Assembly: GCA_016718825.1 (NCBI GenBank)
Contig: JADKCL010000009.1
Span: 62,001-126,000 of the forward strand
Direction: 5' to 3'
Source of the DNA: Bacteroidota bacterium
GTDB lineage: Bacteria; Bacteroidota; Bacteroidia; J057; JADKCL01
DNA: 64,000 bases
Shown: piece by piece, positions 33,496 to 43,331 of the stretch
Layout of the letters: every line of letters starts with the position of its first letter
Position numbering within the stretch: the first letter of the stretch is position 1
Position numbers and translations under genes: made by a program
Notes under the pieces: generated by a model
Databases searched by the model: none
What the model saw: the letters and a program-made list of their open reading frames with translations, nothing else
Told to the model about the DNA's origin: nothing

Positions 33496-36465
33496 ATGGC
33501 TAAGGAACCCGCCAGCATTCCCAAGGAACCCAAGGTTCCCGACAGTCAAAACTACGCCCTTCTCAAAGCGGCGGGTGTTGACCGTGTTCAGGAACTTGCA
33601 GGTGATATTTGGACGGATTACAATCAGCATGATCCAGGCATCACCATTCTGGAGCAGCTTTGTTACGCCATTACCGAAATGGCCTATAAAAGCGGGATGT
33701 CCATGGACGACCTGCTCTACGCAAAACGCGAAGTTGCATTTGACCCCAAAGACAACGCTTTCTACCAGGCTGACAAAGTGTACCCTTGTAGTCCGCTTAC
33801 GCAGATGGACTACCGCCGATTGCTCATCGATCACCTTTACCCTGAGGTGAAGAATGCATGGTTGACACCCATGGAAAGTGGTTCCTTTGGCGTGAACATG
33901 TCCGGTTTGTTTGAAGTGAGCCTCATTCTCAACGACAATGCCCCGGAAGGCCGCCAAAAGGCAAGGGAAAATGCATTCCGACTGCTCAACAAGCATCGCA
34001 ATCTTTGCGAGGATTTTGACAAGGTGCGCGTGTTACAGCCGTTGCAGCTTGTGGTGAAGGCAGACATTTCCTTGGATCCCAAGGCGCATGCCGAGCAAGT
34101 CATCGGGCATATTTACTATGAATTGGCCAATCTTTTCGCGCCACTTGTACGGTTCCGTACGATGGATGAAATGTTGGAAAGTGGCATGAGCCTCGAAGAA
34201 ATCTTCAATGGCCCGTCGCCAAAGCATGGTTTTGTCGATGTCGATAGCCTCAAAAGTTCTGGAACCACACCCGAATGGACAATTTTGCATCCGGCAAGGC
34301 TCGTGAATTTGGTGCGGGAAATCAAAGGTGTAGAGCGCGTTTCGCAATTGGAAGTAGGTGTTTTTGTTTCCACCGAATTGCCAGAAGGATTTCGCTTGGT
34401 CGAAAAAATGAAGGGTGATGAGGAATTTGACGGTTATTACCTTACAAGCAGCGACAAGAAGCTGCCACGTGGGCATAAAATCAAAACCATCAAAAATGCG
34501 AAAAAGGACATTCCAGCGGGATTGTATGTCGTCCGGGAGCAAGATCAAGTTCCGGATGGCTATTATCCGCAGTTGAACGTCGAAGGCATGATTGCCAATC
34601 GCACCGTTTCCTGCAGCATCGAAGGCCTTCCCTACGAATATGATCCGGAAAGCGTGCGCAAAGCGTATGAGAGGCTTGTTTCTGAGCAGCTTACGCAATA
34701 TCAGCACGAATTGGAGTTCCCTGAACGCAAAGGCTCGTCCAAGCGTTCCGTGGAGGAACTTGCCCATTATACCAGTATTCAAAACAGCTTCCCTGAAATC
34801 TACGGGATCGGAGACTACGGTGTAGCCAAAAGCCGCCCGCTTGAATGGCGCAAACACGCCCGGCATCTGAAGGCCTATCTCTTCTTTTTTGAGCAGGTCA
34901 TGGCAGACTATTTGGCACAGTTGACCAATTTCTACCAGCTGTTTTCCCTGAAAGAAGAGGTGCCGGCAACGTATTTCCACCAAGTTCCGACCGTGCCCAA
35001 CCAAGATTGGATCCTGAAGCCGGGACAAACGGTTGAAGAACTGAAAGCGGCCTTGGATCGCATTGGAGGTTCCTTTGATCCGATGGCCGATCGCCGAAAT
35101 CGTGCGTTAGACCATCTTTTGGCCCGTTTTGGAGAGGAATTTCTCTCGGATGCCTACAATGCGATCACCCGCAATGCCATCGAGGAAAATCAACAGAAGT
35201 TTGAGAACGAATTGATCAAAGCCAAATTACGTTTTCTGGGTAACGTCGTAGAACTCGGACGTGACCGTGGACGTGGTTTGGATTACCTTTCTTACGCAGG
35301 GGGAAATGAGGTCACCGATTTTGTGACCCACAATACGGCCTTGCAAAAGCGCTTGGCGCTGCTGTTTAACATGAAAGACCATCAGCATGTCTCCTTGGCC
35401 GATGCCATCAGGGATGCCGAAGGTGTGGGTTTTGGAAAGAAGCCCAAGGTCAAGGCGGAACCAAAATCCGGAGCGGCCTTTGTTTTTTCGGCCAAAAACA
35501 AGGATGTGCTTTCCACCGTCATGAAAGATGGGCTTACCCGTGATGCTTTTGTGATTGAAGAAAACGCGAAAAAGAAGGGCGAATTCCAGATTTTCTTCTC
35601 GGCCATCGGTGGAAAATCTGCCAAGGAGCCGGTGTTTACAGCTGCTTCACCCGAAAAATGCGAAGCTGCCATCACTGCGCTGATGCGCCGTGTACGTGAA
35701 TTGAATGCGATTTCAGAGGGTTTTCACCTCGTCGAGCACGTATTGCTGCGCCCGGTCGGGCAGGTGATGCATACATGGTACCTCGTGCGTGAGGGCCGCA
35801 TTTTCTTGGAAACGCCGGTCATGGAACGCGTTGCATTCGAGGATGAATTTAAACAGTTGCTGAAGGACAGAGCCACTGATCCTGAAAACTATGTGACCAC
35901 AGGCACACCCGACGAAGGTTTTACCTTGGTATTGACCGGCGAAGACGGTTCGGTGGTGGCTTACAAAGAAGGTTATATCGACGAAACTTCCGCTGAGCGT
36001 GAGCGCGATCGGATCGTTTTGTTGATTTCGCAAATCGATGATCCTGATTCAGGATTGATCATTCGCAAGGAGCAACACATTCCAAAGGGTGCATTGCTTG
36101 CCGACGACTTTTACTCCTTGCAGCTCAGCGTCGTATTGCCCGCATGGCCCGTGCGCTTCCGCAATGAGAAGTTCCGCGCCTTGTTTGAACAAGTTGTCAA
36201 ACTCAATGTGGCCGCACATACCCATGTCGAATGTTATTGGGTCGATCTCGCCGAAATGGCCGATTTTGAAAAAATCTACCTTGAATGGCGGACCGAAAAG
36301 GCCAAGATGCAGCCCAAACAACCTTGGCTCGATGAGCTTTCATGGTGTATGGTGATTCTGCTCAAGTTTTTTGCGGATCCCAATGATTCCCTCGTCATGA
36401 AAGAACTTCCCGGTTTGCGCGACAAACACGGGCTCAGCATGAGGTTTGGAGATGAAAGCGCCTGA
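33496..36465 (+). CDS. Second baseplate wedge protein (Pvc12-like)
   Basis: 989 residues. The opening DIWTDYNQHDPGITILEQLC and YAITEMAYKSGM is the hallmark of Pvc12-type baseplate proteins; a later segment FHLVEHVLLRPVG is also conserved. In the middle, residues about 655-735 form a basic, compact module (AAFVFSAKNKDVLSTVMKDG) and a second related one follows near 810 (GFTLVLTGEDGSVVAYKEGY), both resembling small YegP/DUF1508-like beta-alpha folds; this is a tentative reading. The C-terminus (VVLPAWPVRFRNEKFRALFE) is typical of the family. It overlaps the start of the next gene by 14 nt. Confidence 0.9.
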   Translation: MAKEPASIPKEPKVPDSQNYALLKAAGVDRVQELAGDIWTDYNQHDPGITILEQLCYAITEMAYKSGMSMDDLLYAKREVAFDPKDNAFYQADKVYPCSPLTQMDYRRLLIDHLYPEVKNAWLTPMESGSFGVNMSGLFEVSLILNDNAPEGRQKARENAFRLLNKHRNLCEDFDKVRVLQPLQLVVKADISLDPKAHAEQVIGHIYYELANLFAPLVRFRTMDEMLESGMSLEEIFNGPSPKHGFVDVDSLKSSGTTPEWTILHPARLVNLVREIKGVERVSQLEVGVFVSTELPEGFRLVEKMKGDEEFDGYYLTSSDKKLPRGHKIKTIKNAKKDIPAGLYVVREQDQVPDGYYPQLNVEGMIANRTVSCSIEGLPYEYDPESVRKAYERLVSEQLTQYQHELEFPERKGSSKRSVEELAHYTSIQNSFPEIYGIGDYGVAKSRPLEWRKHARHLKAYLFFFEQVMADYLAQLTNFYQLFSLKEEVPATYFHQVPTVPNQDWILKPGQTVEELKAALDRIGGSFDPMADRRNRALDHLLARFGEEFLSDAYNAITRNAIEENQQKFENELIKAKLRFLGNVVELGRDRGRGLDYLSYAGGNEVTDFVTHNTALQKRLALLFNMKDHQHVSLADAIRDAEGVGFGKKPKVKAEPKSGAAFVFSAKNKDVLSTVMKDGLTRDAFVIEENAKKKGEFQIFFSAIGGKSAKEPVFTAASPEKCEAAITALMRRVRELNAISEGFHLVEHVLLRPVGQVMHTWYLVREGRIFLETPVMERVAFEDEFKQLLKDRATDPENYVTTGTPDEGFTLVLTGEDGSVVAYKEGYIDETSAERERDRIVLLISQIDDPDSGLIIRKEQHIPKGALLADDFYSLQLSVVLPAWPVRFRNEKFRALFEQVVKLNVAAHTHVECYWVDLAEMADFEKIYLEWRTEKAKMQPKQPWLDELSWCMVILLKFFADPNDSLVMKELPGLRDKHGLSMRFGDESA

Positions 36466-39400
36466 TCAGCCGCATTTTATCCAGAGATTCAAATTTGACT
36501 TTGAGATCGAAAGCAAGGAGGATGCCCATCGCTTGCATACCGATCTGAGCCGTATTTTCAATTCGAGTATCAAGGGTATGCTCGATGAGATCATGACCGA
36601 TTTGGATGATCCCGGACACGTGATCCGCATTCCACAATTGGTGATTGATCTCGGTGAAATCTACGAGGGTTCGCTCGAAAAAGAAGTCTTGATGCGTTTT
36701 GAAACCGCATTCCGCAGGGAATTGGCCATGCGCGTCGGCGAATTACGCCATGGTCGCGCGGCCATTTCAGCCGACAAAGGAGAGCGCATTCCAGTGGTGC
36801 CCGCCCGCATGGAAATTGTCACTTTTTTCCTCGTCAATGGGCGGCTACCTGCAGGTGCCGAACAAATGGCCGGAAAGCTTGAATCCTTGATGCTCGAATT
36901 GTTGGAGGCCAATCCTGCAAACATTTTGCGGATGCTGAAAATGATTGCTCGGAAGGCAGGGGCAATCAAGCGCCTTTCGATGTCATTTTCGGAAAAGTTG
37001 ATCGGCAAAATTTATGCGGCCATTGTGTCTGAAAATGCGCTCAGTGTCGCTGCAATTGAAAAAAAGTTGATTGCCGATACATCCAAAGTGGTCAAGGCGC
37101 CCAATTCCGTCGTGACCATGGAGGTGAGGCAGGCGATTTTCAGGTTTCTATTGATTGAGCCACCGGCAATTTTTGACAGGAAAAAGTTTCAAGCCGCTGT
37201 TTCCCAGGAGATTCGCACTGTATTTGGCGTAGATGCCTCGGAGAAACTCGGCGACGTGGAAGCGCAGCAAGAGGCATTTTCCTCCCAAAACGAACAACGT
37301 GAAAGGCGCCAAGCCGCGCTTGAGGTCGTCGAGCGCTTTATGAAGGGCAGTATGCCGGTTGACAGTCCATTGGCACTTGCCGAAGCTTGGGAATTTTTGT
37401 TGCAGTATGATGCGCAGGCGCTCAGGAAGTTCCTTGCGAAAAAGAGGGTCAGCACTGCTGCAATTGCCAATTTGGTCAAAGCGCTTTCGCCAGCCGCCAT
37501 GCGCGACTTTGTACAGAAGGTCGTGCCGGCATCGCCGATGCAACTGATTCATGTGGCCGCATCGATTGCCTCAGCATTTGCCCTTCAGCGGAAAGGTTCC
37601 TCAGCCGAAAAACAGCTTGCCGCGGAGGTTTATGCCGTTCTGATTCAGCAACTTGCCTTGAACCCAAGCGTTACGCCTTCTGCAACGCAGATTGCCGAAG
37701 CAATCAAGGCCCATTTGGCGAAATTGCCCGATGCACCGAAACAACTGCTCAAGGATTGGAACAAATTGGATTTGCCGGGTGTCACAACGCCCGAAAGCCG
37801 GAAACGCGAAAAAGCTGCAAAAGAGGCTACAGATGCAGCAGCACAAAAGGAATTTGAGGAGCAAGTCGCAGCGCTCAAGGCAAGAACAAAATCGACTTCG
37901 CAAGACGATTCGGAGCCTGGACAGGATGCAGAAGATGTGGATTCGTCCATCCAAAAAGGAAAATCAGGCAAATCCAGCAAAAAGGGCAAAGTCGATGCGG
38001 GCGATGCATCGGCCGAAGCAGGTGAGGAGTTTGGATCGACGGAGGACGACGAAGCGTTTTTCAAACGCTACCGTCAGCAATTGTCAGAAAGAGCCGCTGG
38101 TTTTGAATTTGAGGACTTGCCGGGTGTAGAGGAGGCAGAGCTGATTCCGTCCTTGAATACCCCCGAGGGCCGAGTAGAGCTGTTTTTGCATGTCTTGGTC
38201 CATGGGACCAGGCCTTGGTGGGCAGAACCGGTGAGTGCCGTGCAGTTGGAACTGTACCTGAAGACGGCGATCACCAATTCGCCGCAAGCCGTCAAGACTG
38301 CTTTTGCTCGGTTGGTTCGCTCGATGCCGGCTTCGGGCTATGAGCAAGTGATCACACGCTTGATTTCCAGCGTCAATGAGACCACGCTCAACAATTTGTT
38401 GATGGTCTTGGCGCCGGAAATCGGAGGCTTTGTCACGACGATTTCCATGGCTTTGGGGACTTTTTGGGAGAGTGCACAGGAGACTTATGCGCTTCCGGGT
38501 CATCTCGCCAACCGCTTTCAATTTGTCTGGCATCCTCCGCTGAAATATGTCTTCCAATACATGACCAGCGGATTCAGTCCCGGGCAAATGTTGCGGTTTG
38601 TGATGAAGGATTTGGCCGATGCCCTGGACATTTCCTCCCGCGTCATGATCGCACAAATGACCACCATCGGCGAAGAAGCCGTGGCCAAAGGGGAAAAGCG
38701 CTTCAATGCTTTCAAGGCGATGGTTCCCAAATCCTTTGAGGGATTGCAGGTTGCACCGCCTACGCCGCATGAACCGATTGCCGAACCTTGGGCCCTGTTG
38801 GAAATTTTGGAGCAGGCTGCCCTCAACCGCGGTATCGCTCCTGAACCCAAAACGGAAGAAAAAACTGCGGTTGCGGATACATTGTCCCCCGAGGAGCGTT
38901 TCCTCCTCGACCGCCTGAAGCAAGCCCAAAAGCGGCCTGCCGAGGATGAACAACAACCTTTGGTCGAGGAAGTTGTCGAAGGTGTTGCCGCAGATTCCAA
39001 AATCGAAATTCCAATCTTGGAGGAAACCGAAACCGGGAAGGTGGAGGTGCAACCACCGCTGACAACTGAGGAAATTCAGCGGCAGGAATTGGAAGCCGCC
39101 AAAGAAAGGGAGCTTTCAAAAGACAAAGAGCAGGTCTCGGGATTACCATTGGAAGCACCGGTCGCAAAGCAGGAACCGGTTCGCCGCAAAACCAATTTGA
39201 CCCCGGAGGAGGAAGAAGCAGAGGCAACGGTAGTCTTGGAGGTGATCAAGCAATACCTCGAACACGGAACGATGAGTGCCGCTGCGACGGAATATTTTAC
39301 GCCTGCAACCTTCCGAAGCCTTGTTTTGGGTACGCTAAGTTTCGGCACAAAACCGTTGACGCAATTGTTGCGGGGAAGCATGGCCAAAAGTGGTGCCCGG

Positions 39401-40339
39401 TTACGCGTCATAGCCATGGGCGATGAGGTCGCTTTGCGTGTCATTGGCCTGTTGCAAAGTCTGATTGCCAGCAAAATGCAGCCTTTTGTCAAGGAATTGG
39501 TGCAATTGTTTGCTTCGTCGAGCGCGCCGGTGTCGCGTGTGCATGTGTTTGACCACGCCATGCGCTATGCCATTCAATCTTCTGGCAGCACATTTGTCCC
39601 GCTCCATTATGTGCGCGATTTCGTGGAATATGTGACCACTTTGCCCGGAAGAAATGTGCGCGAAGTGCTGCTGTATGCCAATAAACGCCTGGAATCCAGT
39701 AGCTCACCGCTTAAGGAGACTTTGGCCGAATTGCTTGACGTGGTAGAAAGGATCGAACAAACACAAAGCCAAGGATCGCGCAAACAAGTGTCCACTGCTT
39801 CGGCACCTGTCTTGATCAAAGCTCCCGACGGGGATATCTACGTTACCAATGCCGGTGCGGGAATCATTCACATCATCTTCGCCCAGCTTTTCCAGGCTTT
39901 TCACCTGTTGACCGCCGACAAGATGGCGTTTGTTTCCAGAGCGGCCGCAAGTCGGGCAGCACATTATATACAGTATCTCACCGACAAGGAACTAGACGCG
40001 CCCGAGGAAAAAATGGTGTTCAACAAACTCTTGGTAGGTTTGCCCCTGGAGCAACCCTTGGAGCCATTGGAGGAGCCGTTGAACCAAGACGAAATCGATA
40101 CCTGTGAATATGTCATGCAAACGCTTTGCGAAAAGTGGACTGTCATGAAAACTGCGGGTCCCGATTATTTGCGCAAAACCTTCTTGATGCGCGAGGGACG
40201 ATTGCGGAGCAATGGTGACGGATGGATCATCCGTGTGGAGCAGACCGGTTTGGACATTCTGAAAAACAAGATTCCATGGGCTACAAATCCCATTCGATTG
40301 CCTTGGTTGACGTACCTGATCGATGTCGACTGGCCATGA
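36452..40339 (+). CDS. Tape measure protein of the contractile injection system (CIS_TMP, Pvc14-like)
   Basis: About 1295 residues. The N-terminus FIQRFKFDFEIESKEDAHRL and IRIPQLVIDLGEIYEG is the CIS_TMP signature. Long Ala/Lys/Glu-rich helical stretches follow, with two low-complexity linkers (around 465-540, rich in KEKAAKEATDAAAQK and SGKSSKKGK, and around 800-925). The C-terminus (NAGAGIIHIIFAQLFQAF, NKLLVGLPLEQPLEPLEEPL, MREGRLRSNGDGWIIRVEQT) is the conserved closing domain. It sets the length of the tube. The ATG preceded by TGGAG is preferred over a TTG two codons upstream; it lies inside the end of the wedge gene. Confidence 0.92.
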   Translation: MKAPDQPHFIQRFKFDFEIESKEDAHRLHTDLSRIFNSSIKGMLDEIMTDLDDPGHVIRIPQLVIDLGEIYEGSLEKEVLMRFETAFRRELAMRVGELRHGRAAISADKGERIPVVPARMEIVTFFLVNGRLPAGAEQMAGKLESLMLELLEANPANILRMLKMIARKAGAIKRLSMSFSEKLIGKIYAAIVSENALSVAAIEKKLIADTSKVVKAPNSVVTMEVRQAIFRFLLIEPPAIFDRKKFQAAVSQEIRTVFGVDASEKLGDVEAQQEAFSSQNEQRERRQAALEVVERFMKGSMPVDSPLALAEAWEFLLQYDAQALRKFLAKKRVSTAAIANLVKALSPAAMRDFVQKVVPASPMQLIHVAASIASAFALQRKGSSAEKQLAAEVYAVLIQQLALNPSVTPSATQIAEAIKAHLAKLPDAPKQLLKDWNKLDLPGVTTPESRKREKAAKEATDAAAQKEFEEQVAALKARTKSTSQDDSEPGQDAEDVDSSIQKGKSGKSSKKGKVDAGDASAEAGEEFGSTEDDEAFFKRYRQQLSERAAGFEFEDLPGVEEAELIPSLNTPEGRVELFLHVLVHGTRPWWAEPVSAVQLELYLKTAITNSPQAVKTAFARLVRSMPASGYEQVITRLISSVNETTLNNLLMVLAPEIGGFVTTISMALGTFWESAQETYALPGHLANRFQFVWHPPLKYVFQYMTSGFSPGQMLRFVMKDLADALDISSRVMIAQMTTIGEEAVAKGEKRFNAFKAMVPKSFEGLQVAPPTPHEPIAEPWALLEILEQAALNRGIAPEPKTEEKTAVADTLSPEERFLLDRLKQAQKRPAEDEQQPLVEEVVEGVAADSKIEIPILEETETGKVEVQPPLTTEEIQRQELEAAKERELSKDKEQVSGLPLEAPVAKQEPVRRKTNLTPEEEEAEATVVLEVIKQYLEHGTMSAAATEYFTPATFRSLVLGTLSFGTKPLTQLLRGSMAKSGARLRVIAMGDEVALRVIGLLQSLIASKMQPFVKELVQLFASSSAPVSRVHVFDHAMRYAIQSSGSTFVPLHYVRDFVEYVTTLPGRNVREVLLYANKRLESSSSPLKETLAELLDVVERIEQTQSQGSRKQVSTASAPVLIKAPDGDIYVTNAGAGIIHIIFAQLFQAFHLLTADKMAFVSRAAASRAAHYIQYLTDKELDAPEEKMVFNKLLVGLPLEQPLEPLEEPLNQDEIDTCEYVMQTLCEKWTVMKTAGPDYLRKTFLMREGRLRSNGDGWIIRVEQTGLDILKNKIPWATNPIRLPWLTYLIDVDWP

Positions 40340-40487
40340 TACAGGGTGGGAGTGAGAGGGAGTGTGAGAGGGAGGATGAAAATGAATGGATGTACATCGA
40401 TCTCCCCAAGTCTTCCTTGGCCTCGCCGACACTTGGTGGGTTTGGAATATTCATCTAAATTAGGATGCTGAACTTGTCGAATGGCCG

Positions 40488-41909
40488 ATGGTGGCCGAGG
40501 CGGGTGAAATTGCGGAATGCGAAACACGACAAAAAATGGCGAAGGCAGTTGCAGAGTCTAATTCATTAACGGCCCTGGAGGCCAATGCGCGCACACTGCG
40601 TGCAGAAATGGAATGGTTGAAATTGTCGCTTGACACGCGCATCAACCTGTATTTTGGGCAACCTTCGCCCTATCAGTCCATCTGGGACATCGTGCCGCCC
40701 GACTTGGATGAATACCCCTCGGTCTATTCCAAGTTTGTCAGGAAATTTAATATGTCGCTCAACGACCGTTTGGTCGTCTTGCTGTCCCTCGCGCCGCATA
40801 TCGCCCCGCAACTTCTGGATTGCCTTTTTGTGCGCAACGAAGTCAACGGACAGATTTTTACCGAATTCGGGGGACTCAAGGGCAACGTTCACCGGGGATT
40901 CCTGCCTACCTGCGAAACGGCAGTTTTCTTGCTCGCCGCCAATGACTTGACGCGACGCTTTCAGATCATGGAGTTGTTTGACGAGGACTATTACCTGCTC
41001 AAACAGAAAATTCTCATTCTGGACAACGACCGCAACAAGGAGCCTGACATGAGTGCGCCCCTTCAAATGGGCAAGGAATTCTTGAGCTACCTGACCACCG
41101 GCGCACCCTTCAAACCTGTATTCGGCAGCGAATTTCCCGCTCAACGTATCAATACGCGCCTGGATTGGGAAGACCTTGTGCTCGAAAAGGAAAGTTATGA
41201 CCGCATCCAGGAAATCCTGAACTGGATCCATTACCAAAAATTGATCCTCGATGACTGGGGCCTCGGCAAAGTGCTCAAGCGCGGCTACCGTAGCCTTTTT
41301 TACGGTCCTCCAGGAACGGGTAAGACCTTGACAGCGAGCTTGCTCGGAAAAACTGCCGGACTCGACGTGTACCGCGTCGACATTTCCAAAGTCGTGAGCA
41401 AGTACATCGGTGAAACCGAAAAAAACCTCGGCAACATCTTTGACTACGCCGAAAACAAAAACTGGATCCTGTTTTTTGACGAGGCGGATGCCTTGTTTGG
41501 AAAACGTACGGCAACAAGCGATTCCAAAGACCGCTACGCCAACCAGGAAGTGGCCTATTTGCTGCAACGCATCGAGGATTTCCCTGGAACGGTGCTTTTG
41601 AGCACGAACTTGCGCTCCAACATTGACCCGGCGTTTATGCGGCGTTTTCAATCGTTGGTGCATTTTCCTGTGCCAAGTGCACCGCAGCGCCTTCGCTTGT
41701 GGCGGCAAGCCTTTGAAAAGGCACCCGTCGAGGAATCCATCGACTTCAAGATGCTCGCCAAGGAATACAAGATTTCGGGTGGTATGATCATCAACGTGTT
41801 GCGGTTTTGCGCACTTGCAGCCGTGGCGCGTGAAGTTCCCATGATTTACGAAGAGGATGTCGTCGAAGGCATTCGCGCTGAATACCGCAAAGAAGGCAAG
41901 ACTGTTTAA
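40488..41909 (+). CDS. AAA+ ATPase of the injection system (Pvc15-like)
   Basis: 473 residues: an N-terminal helical adaptor (1-220) and a single classical AAA module. Walker A is YGPPGTGKT with Lys279, Walker B is ILFFDEADALFG with Asp331/Glu332, sensor 1 is LLSTNLRSN, and the arginine finger region is DPAFMRRFQS. In Photorhabdus cassettes the equivalent ATPase is needed for cargo loading or particle assembly. It ends 6 nt before the M23 gene, so the injection system and the following module appear to be one transcription unit. A 148-bp G/A-rich spacer separates it from the tape measure gene. Confidence 0.95.
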   Translation: MVAEAGEIAECETRQKMAKAVAESNSLTALEANARTLRAEMEWLKLSLDTRINLYFGQPSPYQSIWDIVPPDLDEYPSVYSKFVRKFNMSLNDRLVVLLSLAPHIAPQLLDCLFVRNEVNGQIFTEFGGLKGNVHRGFLPTCETAVFLLAANDLTRRFQIMELFDEDYYLLKQKILILDNDRNKEPDMSAPLQMGKEFLSYLTTGAPFKPVFGSEFPAQRINTRLDWEDLVLEKESYDRIQEILNWIHYQKLILDDWGLGKVLKRGYRSLFYGPPGTGKTLTASLLGKTAGLDVYRVDISKVVSKYIGETEKNLGNIFDYAENKNWILFFDEADALFGKRTATSDSKDRYANQEVAYLLQRIEDFPGTVLLSTNLRSNIDPAFMRRFQSLVHFPVPSAPQRLRLWRQAFEKAPVEESIDFKMLAKEYKISGGMIINVLRFCALAAVAREVPMIYEEDVVEGIRAEYRKEGKTV

Positions 41910-41915
41910 GCGGCC

Positions 41916-43331
41916 ATGGCCCCAAGAAAAAAGCCGAAGATTGTTTACATCGACGATACCCCGGAAGAGGAGATTGTCGAGCGGACGCCTGCGGTTATCG
42001 TTCCCGTAGAACCGGAGGTGGCACCTTCGCAGCGGGTGGCCAAGGCAAAAAGCAGTCTGCAACGGCCTAGCCTGATTTTGTCGATTGCTTTTGGATTGTT
42101 GGTGCTTTCTGTTTCTGCGGCCTTCATTTTCATTCCGGTGAAAAAGCCGAAACAGCTTCAGGAAAATGCCGAGGCCAAACCGGTTCCTGTCATGCCCATC
42201 GAATGTTTGGGCATCGCCCCAAGGATCGATTGGGGACATTCGCAGGAAAAATTGGAATGCCAAAAGGGCGTTTTTGAAGAGGGACAATCCATCGGGGATT
42301 TGCTCACCGCCCAAAATGTCGACTACCGGCAGGTTTTGCAGGTGATGGAAGCAGCAAAATCCAAGCAAATTCCAGACATTCGGTTGGGTTCAAGGTATTA
42401 TCTGATCTTTTCCCCGAAGATTCCGCAGCAGCCGGTCATGTTTGTCTATGAGCCTGATCCTGCCACATTTGTGTTTATGAATTTGCATGGCACGCCCGAA
42501 GTGTATGTCCATGGCAGGGCAGTGCTGAGCCACAAAAACGCCCAGAAAACCGTGGTGATCAAGACCAGTCTCGCTGACGAAATGTTCAACATGGATTCCG
42601 GATTGTTGCTCACGCGCAAGCTTGAAGCAGCCGTGAAATGGAAGGTGGACTTGTTTCACCTGGCACCCGGAGACCGGTTCCAACTTTTGTATGAAGAAAC
42701 CCAATTTGAGGGAAACCTTGCGGAAGTCGGCGAACTGCTCGCAGTCAGCTACCGGCAAAATGGCGAGGAAGGATTTGCTTTTTCCTTCGGAGATGAACTG
42801 GGTGAAGGATTTTATGACTTTGAAGGCCGCCCGATGAAGTCTGGATTTTTGATGGCCCCCTTGGAATACGGCCGCATTTCGTCGGGATATGACCTCAACC
42901 GCGTGGACCCGATCAAACGCAACGGCGAAATTCGGGCACACCTGGGAACCGATTATGCAGCGCCCGAAGGCACCCCGATTTTGGCGGTCGGCGACGGCAC
43001 CGTTCTCAATGCCGAAAACAAGGGCGGAAATGGCAATTATGTGAAGTTGTTTCATACCGATTCGATCCAAACACAATACCTGCACATGTCGGCCTTTGCC
43101 GAGGGCATTGTTCCCGGGGCTGAGGTGCGGCAGGGGCAAGTGATTGGTTATGTGGGAAGTACGGGCAGGTCCACGGGTCCGCACGTCTGCTTTAGGTATT
43201 GGAAAAACGGCGTGCAGGTCGACCATCGCAAAGAACGGACGTTTGGGGCCGCCATCGGATTGCACGATGAAAACTTGACCCGATTTGTCGCACGCCGTGA
43301 CTCGCTGTTGGCCATGATGACGGCCCTATGA
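41916..43331 (+). CDS. Membrane-anchored M23 family peptidase with altered HxC motif
   Basis: 471 residues. A basic N-terminal cytosolic tail is followed by one membrane helix (SLILSIAFGLLVLSVSAAFIFI), a LysM-like/beta linker (SIGDLLTAQNVDYRQVLQVM), and a C-terminal M23 beta-barrel. Zinc ligands His342 and Asp346 are seen in HLGTDYAAP, and YLHMSAFA is normal, but the HxH motif reads GPHVCF, with His423 and Cys425 replacing the second His. This variant is, from memory, common in Bacteroidota M23 proteins. It would cleave peptidoglycan peptide bridges in the periplasm, giving passage or attachment to the particle. Its stop overlaps the E1 start by four bases. Confidence 0.9.
   Translation: MAPRKKPKIVYIDDTPEEEIVERTPAVIVPVEPEVAPSQRVAKAKSSLQRPSLILSIAFGLLVLSVSAAFIFIPVKKPKQLQENAEAKPVPVMPIECLGIAPRIDWGHSQEKLECQKGVFEEGQSIGDLLTAQNVDYRQVLQVMEAAKSKQIPDIRLGSRYYLIFSPKIPQQPVMFVYEPDPATFVFMNLHGTPEVYVHGRAVLSHKNAQKTVVIKTSLADEMFNMDSGLLLTRKLEAAVKWKVDLFHLAPGDRFQLLYEETQFEGNLAEVGELLAVSYRQNGEEGFAFSFGDELGEGFYDFEGRPMKSGFLMAPLEYGRISSGYDLNRVDPIKRNGEIRAHLGTDYAAPEGTPILAVGDGTVLNAENKGGNGNYVKLFHTDSIQTQYLHMSAFAEGIVPGAEVRQGQVIGYVGSTGRSTGPHVCFRYWKNGVQVDHRKERTFGAAIGLHDENLTRFVARRDSLLAMMTAL

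Noticed and set aside
20698..41909. Prophage or type VI secretion system
   Set aside because: No terminase, portal, capsid, integrase, TssJLM or ClpV genes; Pvc16, DUF5908, CIS_TMP and AAA genes point to a contractile injection system.
40566..42368. 600-codon minus-strand frame opposite the AAA and M23 genes
   Set aside because: A mirror frame of strongly supported genes with Walker and M23 motifs; its composition (His/Arg/Phe-rich) is typical of antisense frames.
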